Shown one piece after another: positions 10,401-19,316 of a DNA stretch of 64,000 nt. The stretch spans positions 62,001-126,000 of the forward strand of contig NZ_JARXIA010000015.1 in the NCBI RefSeq assembly GCF_031127875.1, read 5' to 3'. Under the pieces are notes generated by a model, which worked only from the letters and a program-made list of their open reading frames with translations, was not told the origin of the DNA and searched no databases. The stretch is from Pelagicoccus sp. SDUM812005. GTDB taxonomy: Bacteria; Verrucomicrobiota; Verrucomicrobiia; Opitutales; Opitutaceae. Numbering within the stretch: the stretch's first letter is position 1; every line of letters begins with the position of its first letter. A program made the position numbers and the translations under genes.

Positions 10401-10518
10401 GAGTTACGACCAATCTAGGGATCCATTCCTAAATCCAAACCTCCAGCTAATTGACGGTAAACTCGCCCTGAAGAACAGGCCCCTCCCCCAACGAAAGCAT
10501 TTTGATGTGGAACAGTAA
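7483..10518 (+). CDS. Chimeric glycosyltransferase (GT4-like N-terminal half, GT2 C-terminal half)
   Basis: A 1011-residue protein with a GTG start. The start is chosen because VNILFANYGDYS is the first beta strand of a GT-B fold and no upstream ATG extends it sensibly. Residues 1-395 resemble GT4 enzymes, with a donor-site region near 270-340 (LPSKLPEFLATGKAVITG). A Lys/Pro-rich linker (about 395-480) leads to a GT2 domain (about 482-760) starting SIVLPTYNPHIPFLVQTIES and carrying FLDHDD as the metal motif. The last 250 residues resemble no domain I know, although GDFISFLDHDD-type and DYSFLADSF segments suggest another divergent transferase lobe. The gene is A-rich with codon use unlike the C-rich genes on either side, suggesting horizontal origin. 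The downstream methyltransferase start overlaps its 3' end. Confidence 0.8.
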   Translation: MNILFANYGDYSTNSLNHIGPFANYLSSKGHDCIVAVRSINDTLRFLEEKRFKTFTFADILATPFHFHDGNPANILHAWTPRINVHTFTSKYKSSYPNTPVIIHFEDNEEAILEKHYRKNIADLSNAAFTNIHVAWEESLSHPIDYKAFTRSADAFTYIIDPLKEFLPTNKPSCRIFPGLAPSSPFKATTISLKEEALFTESEFIIAYPGGVSASNLNDILDLYKAIKKLQNKGHSIKIAKTGPNSNAIESSLPFNIDEVSIDLGFLSKKELNALLNRASFHVQPGKDDEFNKYRLPSKLPEFLATGKAVITGNTNIGPSLKQANACLLLNESTPEEIAEKIEYLIQNPTIRKRIGTNGRRFSEEKFNLEVNGKKLEQFYADVIKEAKSDTFPSRNNPLAPSRIARSRFANTLIKTFKSLRYTARPNFNIPLPKKTPEPERKPPQPQRAITYEEWIKEEKTRDKAFEKAFSETYKTSHFNPLISIVLPTYNPHIPFLVQTIESVLSQTYKNWELCIADDATQNVETKRLLTSYAETDERIKVLFRKQNGNICKATNSAITLSQGDFISFLDHDDTLARNALARIVDNVNRSPNGKLFYTDEDKIDENNNRHSPHFKSNWNPNLLLGQNYISHLSTYSKSLINELGGLRCGTDGSQDWDLALRASQIIDPKDIIHIPEVLYHWRVHEGSTALSLDTKPYIEKSDQNCLAHYYRSPQTPPRITKTKSGHWKHTHPSSSSTPISLHFHFENDYSFLADSFELIQKSKKCILTKPFLSYNPNTTVTPSLFAPFKSKLRTNIFPAPTQAEALNTVCEESPSDAIIISLRESTVPASIEDLLRISAQAHRPEIGSISGKIITKDGSLYSVGLVETNKSLIERLFNGLSITDDGYYQRAFLPSNYNFCDPYGFAFRKSVWMETSGFNTKIANDRSILDFFTKSRISGYQCLTDAHSILLTSNDPIKESYIRIDDEPNSQRSYDQSRDPFLNPNLQLIDGKLALKNRPLPQRKHFDVEQ

Positions 10519-11599
10519 GAAGAAGAAACCAAAGGTACATCTAGATAGCCCAAATATACAAATATTCGGAGAGCGCACAACATTTTCTGGCTGGTATGCT
10601 GGCAGCGGCACCATCAAAGACATAAAATGGAACGGCTTCGACGTAGAAAGCTTCGAAACACCAACTCGAAAGGATGCAGCCGAGGAGCATCCACACCACA
10701 ACGTCATATCCGGATTTCACTTTGAAGCAGAAACATCCGAATTCAGTGGAACCTCGGAAATAACAATTGCGATCACGGATTCCAAAGGAAATTCCGACTC
10801 ATTCCAGTTTCAACTCAAAGAGAACCCTTCCTGGCTGATTAAAAAGGAAAAACTGAAAAGGATCCCGAAAATTCTCAAAAGCATAGAAAACAGCGAAAAA
10901 ACCGACACCCTCTACGACTTCCTCGACCAACCACTTAAAGAACTTGCAGGTGTCGTCCCCTCCACAGCAACCTCCTCGCACCCCTACACGGACGAAATGT
11001 GGAAAATGATCGATGAAGTTAACGAGGATGGCTGGATACTCGACTGCGGGGCAGGTTATCGGGAGACACACAAAAAAAACCTCATTCATTTCGAGATAGA
11101 ACCATACGTATCAACTGACGTACGAGGCGTCTGCGAAGCCCTTCCCTTCAAAGACGAATCCTTCGATTTAGTCCTTTCGCTTGTAGTTTTAGAACATGTT
11201 AAAGACCCCGCAAAAGCAGTTCGAGAAATGGAACGCGTCCTCAAACCAGGTGGAAAGATCTGGATAGACGCAGCGTTCATGCAACCATTCCATGGCTACC
11301 CCAGCCACTATTTTAACATGACTCGCCATGGCTTAAGGAGCCTTCTGCCTTACAACGTCCAAGCAATCGAAGAATTCGTTCCTAAATACGGATCACCGAT
11401 TTGGTCACTAACGTGGATCGTTGAAAGATACGCACAAGGACTCGCCGAAGACACGAGAAAAGAGTTTCTCGAGCTAAAGCTGAGAGACCTCATTTGCCAC
11501 CCCGAGAAACTTCTCAACGAAAATTGGGTAACATCCCTATCGCCCGACGCCAGCCAAGCCCTCGCCGCAACGAACACCTACATCGGGGTGAAACGTTAA
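10505..11599 (+). CDS. SAM-dependent methyltransferase with N-terminal beta domain
   Basis: A 364-residue protein starting at the ATG inside the end of the upstream glycosyltransferase gene (14-base overlap, so probably translationally coupled). An alternative TTG one codon earlier is less likely. Residues 1-105 form an Ig-like beta region (GWYAGSGTIKDIKWNG). Residues about 175-270 are a class I Rossmann methyltransferase: motif I ILDCGAGYRE, an acidic residue after the second strand (FEIEPYVSTDVRG), then LVLSLVVLEHVKDP and the post-motif VLKPGGKIWIDA. The fold matches Methyltransf_11. It probably methylates a sugar or glycan end group in the same pathway as the glycosyltransferases. Confidence 0.85.
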   Translation: MWNSKKKKPKVHLDSPNIQIFGERTTFSGWYAGSGTIKDIKWNGFDVESFETPTRKDAAEEHPHHNVISGFHFEAETSEFSGTSEITIAITDSKGNSDSFQFQLKENPSWLIKKEKLKRIPKILKSIENSEKTDTLYDFLDQPLKELAGVVPSTATSSHPYTDEMWKMIDEVNEDGWILDCGAGYRETHKKNLIHFEIEPYVSTDVRGVCEALPFKDESFDLVLSLVVLEHVKDPAKAVREMERVLKPGGKIWIDAAFMQPFHGYPSHYFNMTRHGLRSLLPYNVQAIEEFVPKYGSPIWSLTWIVERYAQGLAEDTRKEFLELKLRDLICHPEKLLNENWVTSLSPDASQALAATNTYIGVKR

Positions 11600-11625
11600 A
11601 CGAGCCGCAACCCTAAAATCGATCG

Positions 11626-12357
11626 CTATTCTAAAACGTGAACACGGACAAGCTCTCCGAACAATTCCTTCCCATAATTATAAAGTTCCACATCAAGGCT
11701 ATTTTTCCGGGCAGCAAATTCCCTAGCACTGTCAGTAAGATCGGAATACTCCGACGGCTGGATCGTTGAGTTTAACCGTCCGAGCCCAGAAACCTCGGGC
11801 CACCCAAAAACCCTAGAGACCAATTTCAAAGTAACATCAAGCTCCTCGGTTAGCCCCACCATCGCCATTTCCCTCAATCGCTTCTTAGCAAGGGAAAGAC
11901 TGGGCGTTTGGCTAGGATCTATTTCAGAAGTCAAAACTCGCGTCTGCCAGTTGTCTACCTCAAGTGAAATATCATTATCAGACCTCAAGTATTCCTCGAA
12001 TGACATTCGCTTGACCACCTCGTGACGCCCATGCGGAAACCTGCTAATATGATCATACGTGGACCTCACCCTCGACAGGGGCTCCCTCAATACAGTAAAG
12101 AAGCGAGTCCCCCTCGGCAGCACATTCTTTATTGAATACCAAAAATGCCCCCGAAACAGGAGAAACTTTGAGATATACGATTTTTCAGCCGCCTCCAATT
12201 CGTCCATCTGCCGCACAGGACAAACGAGCTTCGGTGGTAGCATCTTATCGAAAGCCGATAGCAAAGAAGTACCGCCTGTTTTCCCTATGTGCAAGAAGCA
12301 AACGGGACACTGCCCCCCCCCTTGCTCTGCAGAATAAACATTCCGTTCGGTTTCCAT
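11626..12357 (-). CDS. Sulfotransferase family protein
   Basis: A 243-residue cytosolic-type protein with the two PAPS-binding signatures of sulfotransferases. The 5'-phosphosulfate loop is FLHIGKTGGTSLLSAF near residues 21-36, and the 3'-phosphate motif is TVLREPLSRVRSTYDH near 85-105. It most resembles the Sulfotransfer_2/heparan-type group. Sulfation of a surface polysaccharide or glycolipid is inferred from the adjoining glycosyltransferases and the second sulfotransferase downstream. The gene shares the A/T-rich composition of this block. The acceptor is unknown. Confidence 0.8.
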   Translation of the reverse strand: METERNVYSAEQGGGQCPVCFLHIGKTGGTSLLSAFDKMLPPKLVCPVRQMDELEAAEKSYISKFLLFRGHFWYSIKNVLPRGTRFFTVLREPLSRVRSTYDHISRFPHGRHEVVKRMSFEEYLRSDNDISLEVDNWQTRVLTSEIDPSQTPSLSLAKKRLREMAMVGLTEELDVTLKLVSRVFGWPEVSGLGRLNSTIQPSEYSDLTDSAREFAARKNSLDVELYNYGKELFGELVRVHVLE

Positions 12358-12409
12358 ATATCAAAAACAATCGAAGAATTCGCAAACAAGGATTCCAAGC
12401 CGCCTCAAC

Positions 12410-13051
12410 TCACCCCAACCCCAGGCGAGCGAGTTGAGCGTTATACAGCGCCAGGTCATTTACATTACACCGTTCAATTTCCTCGCGTACCGAAACAGAA
12501 GCCTCAGTCGCACCATAACCACAAATATCACGAGAGGAATTCTCCAATGGCAGGTCAAAAACAGCCCGTCCGAAACCTTGCTCCATCTTTAGCGCAGAAC
12601 ACAGCATCGGCATACACTGCTGCGACTTCTCAAGAATTCCGACAAAACGGAACTCTTGCTCCTTCCCACAAAGATACTTGGTCATACCGTCCCGCATCCA
12701 ATCCAAACGAGCGAAATCCAAAAGCCCCATTTCCTTCTCTAAAACAGTCCTAAAGTAACCGTTTCCCTGATCACCAAATCTTAATATGTGGTTATAATAA
12801 GAAATCACACGATCCACTGGATGCCGCAACCAAGTGACCTTCGTAACGGAAAACGGACAATCGTCCAATGCATCGACAGCGCCGTGCGCATGGAAACAAT
12901 CTTTCCCGAACAAACGCTCCGTCAAAGCGTCGGCATCAGATCTCTCCCACCTTTTCGAATAATCAAACAAAACGGCCCCCGAAAACGAAGACTGAAGCCA
13001 GATCCTAAAACTCGTACCTCCGCACTTGGGAATATGGACACTGTAAACCAT
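12410..13051 (-). CDS. Sulfotransferase family protein
   Basis: A 213-residue protein with a 5'-PSB loop at its very N-terminus (MVYSVHIPKCGGTSFRIWL) and a 3'-PB motif (TWLRHPVDRVISYYNH) near residue 75. It is therefore a compact PAPS-dependent sulfotransferase. It lies 52 bases upstream of the other sulfotransferase on the same strand, and the two probably form one transcript. Sequence similarity between them outside the PAPS motifs is low, so they are unlikely to be recent duplicates and may sulfate different positions. Confidence 0.8.
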   Translation of the reverse strand: MVYSVHIPKCGGTSFRIWLQSSFSGAVLFDYSKRWERSDADALTERLFGKDCFHAHGAVDALDDCPFSVTKVTWLRHPVDRVISYYNHILRFGDQGNGYFRTVLEKEMGLLDFARLDWMRDGMTKYLCGKEQEFRFVGILEKSQQCMPMLCSALKMEQGFGRAVFDLPLENSSRDICGYGATEASVSVREEIERCNVNDLALYNAQLARLGLG

Positions 13052-13081
13052 CTACAAAACGACCCCATCTACAACAAATAG

Positions 13082-13111
13082 AAAACACCGCCTACAAAAA
13101 AGCAGGCGGTG
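13082..13111 (-). terminator. Intrinsic terminator after the FN3/repeat protein gene
   Basis: On the minus strand, CACCGCCT pairs with AGGCGGTG (8 bp) around a 10-base loop containing a T-run, and the stem is followed by TTTTC. It sits 25 bases beyond the stop of the gene at 13136-14854 and should end that operon before the sulfotransferase genes. Confidence 0.7.
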
Positions 13112-13135
13112 CCAATCTAAAGAATTAACTTTCTA

Positions 13136-14854
13136 TCAATTTGGGGAGATTTCGTAAATTTCGATGAGAGCAACTCCTGTCGTATCCCCCACTCCATTTA
13201 CAATTGCAGTATAAATGCCTGGATCAAAATCACCTACAACTACGCAATCTTCAGATCCAGAGTCAAATGGGGCAAGCCCCACAGACAATGCAGCGTCATT
13301 CACTTCCGATGGAGTCAAACCATCGCTTCGAGTTTCCCAATTATCGTTAGAACCATACTCATCCCAGCCACTACCGTTCCAACGAAGAATCTGAAGAAAT
13401 GGATCAGCCAAAGTATTTTCAGCAGTGAAAATGTCGTCAGGTACTTGGTCGCGCAACCCAGGGCCATTAGCACGAATAATAACCTTCATTGGGACCTGCC
13501 CATGTATATTAAAAGACCCTCTCAAAGTCTCAACACCCGTGCCGACAAGTCCGCGAGATGCCAAACCAGTCAATCGCGCGTCAGCTGGAGAATCTTCTAA
13601 GTAATTCAAGTCATACACCTGCACCGAGGCCACTCCACCTCCTTCCATTGGGTTCTGCACACGATTCGTATAACCACCAAGGATCTGTCCGACGCTTGCG
13701 AGCAAGGCCGAATCTCCAGCCCCCGCATTGAGAGCCTGAGCCCCATACTTCGACTGTGCCGCAGAAATCGCAGCAGCCTCCGTCGAGTCAACATCCCAAT
13801 CGTCGTTTTGAGCAATCTGGCGATCGACCCCAGTTGGAGCAATGCCATAAAACAGAGTCAAAAGCGTATCAATAGGCTTCGGCAAAGCACCAGGCATACT
13901 AGGCCCAACAGCCTGTATGAGAACCGGCATTTCCTCCGTTCCCGTTACCGCCAAACCGATACCACGACGAGTGTCAACGTCGTCCCCCATAAAGCCTCGA
14001 GCTGCAAGATTGATAATCTTAGACCTCTCCGAAAACAACTGTTCCAAAGACTCCCATACCGCGTAACCAAATCCATTCTCAGCTACCACGCGATACTGAT
14101 AGGTTGCACCCGGCACAAGCGAGTCATCCACAAATGAATTAACACCACCAGCAACCGAACCAAGCTTTTCCCAAGAAGAAGATCCCACCTCCCTACGCTC
14201 AACCGAGTACCCTTGAGCCCCGCTTGAAACGTCCCATTGAATAGTATTCGACGTAGGACTCGTCTTCGAAGGATCCGGCATAACGTCGGACAACCCCAAG
14301 TCTGCATTTTCATCCAAAGTGGCCGCCGCCACGTACTGGCTCGCAAAGCTCGACTGATTCAAAACAGAGCCCTCGGCAAAAAACTGAAGACTGTAAAGGT
14401 GCGTATTATCCGCCGGCATCGTCCATGCATCTCCGGTCGATTCATCCCTAGGATCTGCAAACACTCCAAATTTCGCAGTACCTGGCTGGGTCGCATCAGT
14501 ATCTAACGCTGGATACCAAAACAGAGCGAGCCGATCGCCTGCTGACCAGTTTGCTGCATCGTAGTTCGCAATCAGCTTAGAAGCTAAAAATTCCCCATCA
14601 AGGCCACCGCCTTCGGAAAAATTCCACCGAGCCACCTCCATATCGTCCGCAGCGGGGAAAAAGCTAGTAGAATTTGGCAAATCGAAACCATCGCCTTCCG
14701 TATCTACAGCCAAAATGACCAAACCACTGTTCAATGCCACTCCAGCGTCATCCCTCAGGGTTCCGGCCGCTATGTTAAAAGAAATGCTCCCGTATCCGAC
14801 GCTCGCCAAAGCTAATGACCCGAGACAGATACCAAATTTTGTTACGTTGTGCAT
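13136..14854 (-). CDS. Secreted protein with fibronectin type III-like domain and two RGFxG-type repeats
   Basis: A 572-residue exported protein with an N-terminal signal peptide (about residues 1-22, MHNVTKFGICLGSLALASVGYG). Residues about 205-275 look like a fibronectin type III domain (IQWDVSSGAQGYSVERRE, then ATYQYRVVAENGFG). Two related repeats of about 135 residues follow, each opening with an INLAARGFMG / TGLASRGLVG motif and containing a VLIQAVGPSM / VIIRANGPGL strand. Paired repeats of this sort are common in secreted Verrucomicrobiota proteins. No enzyme motif is visible; a structural or adhesive surface role is a guess. It lies 18 bases downstream of the other exported-protein gene, so they are probably co-transcribed. 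Confidence 0.75.
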   Translation of the reverse strand: MHNVTKFGICLGSLALASVGYGSISFNIAAGTLRDDAGVALNSGLVILAVDTEGDGFDLPNSTSFFPAADDMEVARWNFSEGGGLDGEFLASKLIANYDAANWSAGDRLALFWYPALDTDATQPGTAKFGVFADPRDESTGDAWTMPADNTHLYSLQFFAEGSVLNQSSFASQYVAAATLDENADLGLSDVMPDPSKTSPTSNTIQWDVSSGAQGYSVERREVGSSSWEKLGSVAGGVNSFVDDSLVPGATYQYRVVAENGFGYAVWESLEQLFSERSKIINLAARGFMGDDVDTRRGIGLAVTGTEEMPVLIQAVGPSMPGALPKPIDTLLTLFYGIAPTGVDRQIAQNDDWDVDSTEAAAISAAQSKYGAQALNAGAGDSALLASVGQILGGYTNRVQNPMEGGGVASVQVYDLNYLEDSPADARLTGLASRGLVGTGVETLRGSFNIHGQVPMKVIIRANGPGLRDQVPDDIFTAENTLADPFLQILRWNGSGWDEYGSNDNWETRSDGLTPSEVNDAALSVGLAPFDSGSEDCVVVGDFDPGIYTAIVNGVGDTTGVALIEIYEISPN

Positions 14855-14872
14855 GATTGTAATCTCTTTTTG

Positions 14873-15973
14873 TTAGCTTTGAGAAGGCAGGCTCCAAGTG
14901 TTCGTCCAGTAGACTACCTCGTCTTCAATTGTCGCGACTTTCCTCACCACCACGGCTGAGGCAGCCGGTACGATGGCACTGTCCAAAACGTCTCCTGAGG
15001 TATCTACGACCCCATCTACGACCTGCCTCCATCCATCGCTGTATAGGCAGTAAATAACATCCGGAGTAGGATTCTTGCCGCTTGGCTCCTCTGGGTAAAT
15101 GCGAACCGTATCTTTCACCGCGTCTGCGGCGCTCGTTACGCTAACCACCGTTTCCAAACCGAGATCGCCAATCGCAATCGCCAATGGACGCGGGACGCCC
15201 ACGAGGTTGTCCGTAGCTCCGGCGCTCTTGGACGCGATCGGAATTTGGACCTGCGAGAGCATCACTTCTCCGAACAGGAAGAAGGAGACGTCCACGCCAC
15301 TGTTGTTCCGCACTACGAACCCTTCTCCAACTGGCAAAACATCGTCGTCATGGGACTCCCACAAGGGAGAGCCTACCTTGCGCCAGCCCGGCTGGCTGAT
15401 GATGTTGCCGCCTTCGTCCTTCGCGATATCGCCGTAGTAGTAAATCGCATCGGGAGCCAAACCTTCTACGCCGGCAGAATTGTCGTTCGAGAAGAGGATC
15501 AAATCGGGATTACCAGGATTGACCTCGACCTTTCCTCCTAGGCCATTGGGGAACATTTCCCCCAAGGTGAGTGCGGGTATGATGGACGCGGTTTCGCTCG
15601 CAGCAGCCCCAAGCTCGGAACCGGGATCGTTGACCGTCAATCCGGTCGCGGTATTGGCGGTTATCTCGAAGACGCGTCCGGACAAGCTTCCGCCCTCAAT
15701 CAATAGGTGGTGCCCCTCCGAGTAGGCGTCAGTCTCGAAGCTCGCTCCGGAGAAGGTGACGCTCCCCGCCGCGGCAGCCGAGACATCGCTCCTGAAAACA
15801 GCGGAATTGTTAAAGCTCGGCGTCACGTAGAGGTCGCTCCCCGCAGGGGCCTTCATTGAAACGGCACCGATTATACTAGAATAAACTTCTTGAGCCGAAA
15901 CAGACGTCACCGCTAGGCAACACACTGAGCCGATCGACAAGAGAGACCGGGTCAAACTTTTCTTTTTGATCAT
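14873..15973 (-). CDS. Exported protein of a Verrucomicrobiota-specific type
   Basis: A 366-residue protein with a clear Sec signal peptide (basic MIKKKSLTRS, hydrophobic core, likely cleavage after VSAQ near residue 28). The mature part is beta-rich, Gly/Ser/Val-rich and cysteine-poor, with repeated TFSGASF, GHHLLIEGGSLSGRVFEI and GEGFVVRNNSGVDVSF segments. The layout recalls the TIGR02597 group of Verrucomicrobiota secreted proteins, but that assignment is from memory of its style only. First gene of a two-gene operon with the fibronectin/repeat protein. Function unknown. Confidence 0.7.
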   Translation of the reverse strand: MIKKKSLTRSLLSIGSVCCLAVTSVSAQEVYSSIIGAVSMKAPAGSDLYVTPSFNNSAVFRSDVSAAAAGSVTFSGASFETDAYSEGHHLLIEGGSLSGRVFEITANTATGLTVNDPGSELGAAASETASIIPALTLGEMFPNGLGGKVEVNPGNPDLILFSNDNSAGVEGLAPDAIYYYGDIAKDEGGNIISQPGWRKVGSPLWESHDDDVLPVGEGFVVRNNSGVDVSFFLFGEVMLSQVQIPIASKSAGATDNLVGVPRPLAIAIGDLGLETVVSVTSAADAVKDTVRIYPEEPSGKNPTPDVIYCLYSDGWRQVVDGVVDTSGDVLDSAIVPAASAVVVRKVATIEDEVVYWTNTWSLPSQS

Positions 15974-16303
15974 AATTGGAGTATTTAGAGCTTCGGGTGG
16001 CGAGGCTTGCCGGGCACGGCAACTGAAAATATGTTAGTGAACTCAGTACGTTGCAAGTTAGCAAGTGGATTCTAAGTACTATCGCTAATACATCAGAATC
16101 GATTGGCAGACACGCTACGCAGTAACTAGTTCGACCCTCCCGCGACATAGTTGAGCACTACCACGAAAATAAGCAAAAGTCCGTAAGAACGAAACGCTCA
16201 ACACCCCACTACAAAGCGCTTCATTCCCCCAGCCCGCCTGCCTGAACGCTCCGCACAGGCAAACGGGAACCTAAAAAGACCGCTAGACAAACTCGTTCCA
16301 GCC
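15974..16303. other. 330-base gene-free stretch between secA and the exported-protein operon
   Basis: No open frame with coding character. It must hold the promoter of the exported-protein operon on the left and the 3' end of secA on the right. An imperfect inverted repeat (16232-16271, GCCTG...CAGGC flanked by CCCG...CGGG) just past the secA stop could be its terminator, but it has no clear T-run. Nothing else recognised. Confidence 0.5.
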
Positions 16304-19225
16304 TCAGCGCCCGCAACACTGCTTGAACTTCTTCCCGCTTCCGCAGGGGCAGGGTTCATTGCGGCCGACCTTCGGCAAGTTCTTCTTGATAGACACCTTA
16401 GGCAGCTGCACCCGACTTCCTTGGGGCGAGCCCCCAGCGGGACGCGCCGCTACCGGACCCGATGTCTCCGCGCCGCCGCCTTGGGCTACCGCCTGGCGGG
16501 CAAGCATGTTCTTCACGTTTTCGATCGCGACCAGATTGGTGGCCGTACGGAACAGACGCGTACAAACTTGGGAACGGACATTGCCCATCAGCTCCTCGAA
16601 ATAGGTGTAGGCCTCGTTCTTGTACTCGTTGAGCGGATCCTTCTGGCCATAGCTGCGGAGCCCCACGTTACGACGCAAGTCCTCCATTTCGGTGAGGTGC
16701 TCCTGCCAGCGTCCGTCGATCGAACTCAGCAGGACATAGCGCTCAAGATGCTCAAGAGCTGCCTCGTTTTCAGCGGTCTTCTTGATCCGGTACGCATCGC
16801 GTATCGCGTCCAACACGAACTGAAGCTGCTGCTCGGCCGACTTTCCAGCCAGGACCTCTTCCTTCAATCCGATAGGGAAGTGAGAGTTCGCCCAAGTGAT
16901 AAACCCGGAAAAATCGCGCTCGGCATCGGCGAGGCGATCCGCGACCTCCTCCTCCACTAGCTCCATCACCGTTTCCAGCGGCGTATCGCTCTGCAGGGCC
17001 TCGTTGCGCAGGGCATAGATGATCTCTCGCTGCTTATTGAGAACGTCGTCATACTGCAGCAAGCGCTTGCGCACCGAATAGTTGCTGCCTTCGACCTTCT
17101 TCTGGGCCGTTTCGATCGAACGGTTCAGCAAGGAGTGCTCGAGCGGCTCCCCTTCCTCCATCGAACCATGCAAGATCTTGGCCATGAAGCCCGAATTCGC
17201 GAAGAGGCGCATCAAGTCGTCCTCCAAGGAGATGTAGAACTTGGAACGCCCTGGGTCGCCCTGACGGGAGCAACGACCACGCAGCTGGCGGTCGATACGA
17301 CGCGATTCGTGGCGCTCGGTGCCGATCACCAGCAAACCGCCAACCTCCTTGACGCCCTCGCCCAGCTTGATATCGGTACCGCGACCGGCCATGTTGGTCG
17401 CGATCGTGACCGCCCCCTTCATGCCCGCGCGAGCGACGATCTCCGCTTCCTGCTGGTGGAACTTAGCGTTGAGAACGTTGTGCGGAATGTTTTTGCGGCG
17501 AAGCATGCGCCCCACCAACTCGGAGGCTTCCACCGAAACCGTACCGACCAAGACCGGCTGCCCCTTCTTATGAGCCGCCTCGACCTCGTCCACCACCGCA
17601 TTGTACTTCTCGCGGCGGGACTTGTAGATGACGTCGTTGTCGTCAATGCGGATACAAGGACGGTTTGTAGGAATAACGGCTACCCCTAGATTATAGATGT
17701 CGTGAAACTCTGTCGCTTCCGTTTCCGCCGTACCAGTCATGCCCGCAAGCTTCTCGTAAAGGCGGAAGTAATTCTGCACCGTAACTGTCGCAAACGTCCG
17801 CGTCTCGCGCTCGATCGTCACGTTTTCCTTGGCTTCCACCGCCTGGTGCAGCCCGTCGCCCCAACGGCGCCCCGCCATGACGCGGCCCGTGTTCTCGTCG
17901 ACGATTACGACCTTGCCGTCTTGCACCACGTACTCGACGTCCCGCTCGTAAAGAGCGTAGGCCCGCAGCAGCTGGCTGATCGCGTGGATATCCTCGCCCA
18001 CAACCTCCAGCGCCTCCTGCTCCTTGAGCTTGATAGCATCCTTTTCCTCGTCGCTTAGCGAAGCGTCCTTGTCCAACTCGCTGAAACGAGTCGCCAAATC
18101 CGGCAGCACGAAAGCATCGGGATTGTCCGGACGCAGCGTCTTGCGCCCCTTTTCCGTCAAGTCCGCCTGGCGTTGCTTTTCATCAATCACGAAGAACAGG
18201 TCTTCCTTCAGGTCGAAGAGCTTGTCCTTGTTCATGTCGCTGTGCATCTCGAGATCCGTCTTGTCGAGAAGCTTGCGGTATTCGCCGTTTTCCAGAAGGC
18301 GAAGCAGTTGCTTGTTCTTAGGCATGCCGAGCTTTACCTGCAGCATCTTCAGGCCCAAATCCCACATGTCGCGGTCGTCCTTCTCGAGGCTTTCCTTCAC
18401 CTCGGCGATCAAGCTATTACAAAACTTGTTCTGGGCGTTCACGAGGCTCTCGATGGAGCCTTTGAGCTTGGTGTAGGGCTGCTCGCGCTGGATGGGGGCC
18501 GGACCCGAGATAATCAGTGGCGTACGCGCCTCGTCCACCAGGATGGAGTCCACTTCGTCGATGATCACGAAGAAGTGGTCGCGCTGGACCTGCTCCTCCT
18601 TGCTGTGAGCCATGCCATTGTCGCGCAGGTAGTCGAAGCCGAACTCAGACGCCGTTCCGTAGGTGACGTCGCAGGAGTACATCTCGCGCTTCACCGGAGG
18701 CGGCTGCTGGTTCTTGATGCAGCCGACAGTCAGACCGAGATACTTGAAAAGGTGCCCCATCCACTCCGAGTCGCGCTGGGCGAGGTACTCGTTCACCGTT
18801 ACCAACTGCACGTTGCGGCTCGCCAAGGCGTTCAAGTAAATCGGGAGCGTCGAAACGAGGGTCTTGCCCTCGCCGGTCGCCATTTCCGCGATTCGACCTT
18901 GGTGCAAGGCCATGCCGCCGATAAGCTGCACGTCGTAGTGCACCATGTCCCAATGCTGCTCGCGTCCGCAGACGATCGCCGACGTTCCGACGAGGCGGCG
19001 GGCCGCGTTCTTGACCGTCGCAAAGGCTTCCGGCAGCAAGTCGTCCAAGGATTCCCCATTCGCGAAACGCTCGCGGAACTTCGCCGTGTGGGACTTCAGC
19101 TCCTCCTCGGAAAGTGATTGGTACGAGACTTCAAGCTCGTTGATTTTGGCGACAGCAGGCTCGCAGGACTTGAGCCACTTCTTGTTGGAGCGGCCCGCGA
19201 ATTTCTTGAAAAATGACGATAGCAT
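16304..19225 (-). CDS. secA: Preprotein translocase ATPase SecA
   Basis: The motor that pushes Sec substrates through SecYEG. 973 residues, longer than the approximately 900 of Escherichia coli. Walker A is MATGEGKT at 115-122 and Walker [14 protein letters not shown]. The nucleotide-binding fold carries extra helical sequence after the GPAPIQ region (about residues 240-390). [14 protein letters not shown] and the [15 protein letters not shown] motif mark NBD2. The C-terminus has the zinc-binding SEC-C motif [13 protein letters not shown], which contacts SecB or lipids. The start is at [11 protein letters not shown], a typical SecA N-terminus. The gene stands alone, with UDP-glucuronate decarboxylase upstream on the same strand. 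It would serve the unusually many Sec-exported proteins in this window. Confidence 0.97.
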   Translation of the reverse strand: MLSSFFKKFAGRSNKKWLKSCEPAVAKINELEVSYQSLSEEELKSHTAKFRERFANGESLDDLLPEAFATVKNAARRLVGTSAIVCGREQHWDMVHYDVQLIGGMALHQGRIAEMATGEGKTLVSTLPIYLNALASRNVQLVTVNEYLAQRDSEWMGHLFKYLGLTVGCIKNQQPPPVKREMYSCDVTYGTASEFGFDYLRDNGMAHSKEEQVQRDHFFVIIDEVDSILVDEARTPLIISGPAPIQREQPYTKLKGSIESLVNAQNKFCNSLIAEVKESLEKDDRDMWDLGLKMLQVKLGMPKNKQLLRLLENGEYRKLLDKTDLEMHSDMNKDKLFDLKEDLFFVIDEKQRQADLTEKGRKTLRPDNPDAFVLPDLATRFSELDKDASLSDEEKDAIKLKEQEALEVVGEDIHAISQLLRAYALYERDVEYVVQDGKVVIVDENTGRVMAGRRWGDGLHQAVEAKENVTIERETRTFATVTVQNYFRLYEKLAGMTGTAETEATEFHDIYNLGVAVIPTNRPCIRIDDNDVIYKSRREKYNAVVDEVEAAHKKGQPVLVGTVSVEASELVGRMLRRKNIPHNVLNAKFHQQEAEIVARAGMKGAVTIATNMAGRGTDIKLGEGVKEVGGLLVIGTERHESRRIDRQLRGRCSRQGDPGRSKFYISLEDDLMRLFANSGFMAKILHGSMEEGEPLEHSLLNRSIETAQKKVEGSNYSVRKRLLQYDDVLNKQREIIYALRNEALQSDTPLETVMELVEEEVADRLADAERDFSGFITWANSHFPIGLKEEVLAGKSAEQQLQFVLDAIRDAYRIKKTAENEAALEHLERYVLLSSIDGRWQEHLTEMEDLRRNVGLRSYGQKDPLNEYKNEAYTYFEELMGNVRSQVCTRLFRTATNLVAIENVKNMLARQAVAQGGGAETSGPVAARPAGGSPQGSRVQLPKVSIKKNLPKVGRNEPCPCGSGKKFKQCCGR

Positions 19226-19316
19226 TAGAGCTTGGGTAAATTAAGGTAGATCCGGCTAGAGAATTCAGGACAGGCTTGCAACGAAAACGTTCGCCCAAGG
19301 CTCGGGCTAGGCCATT

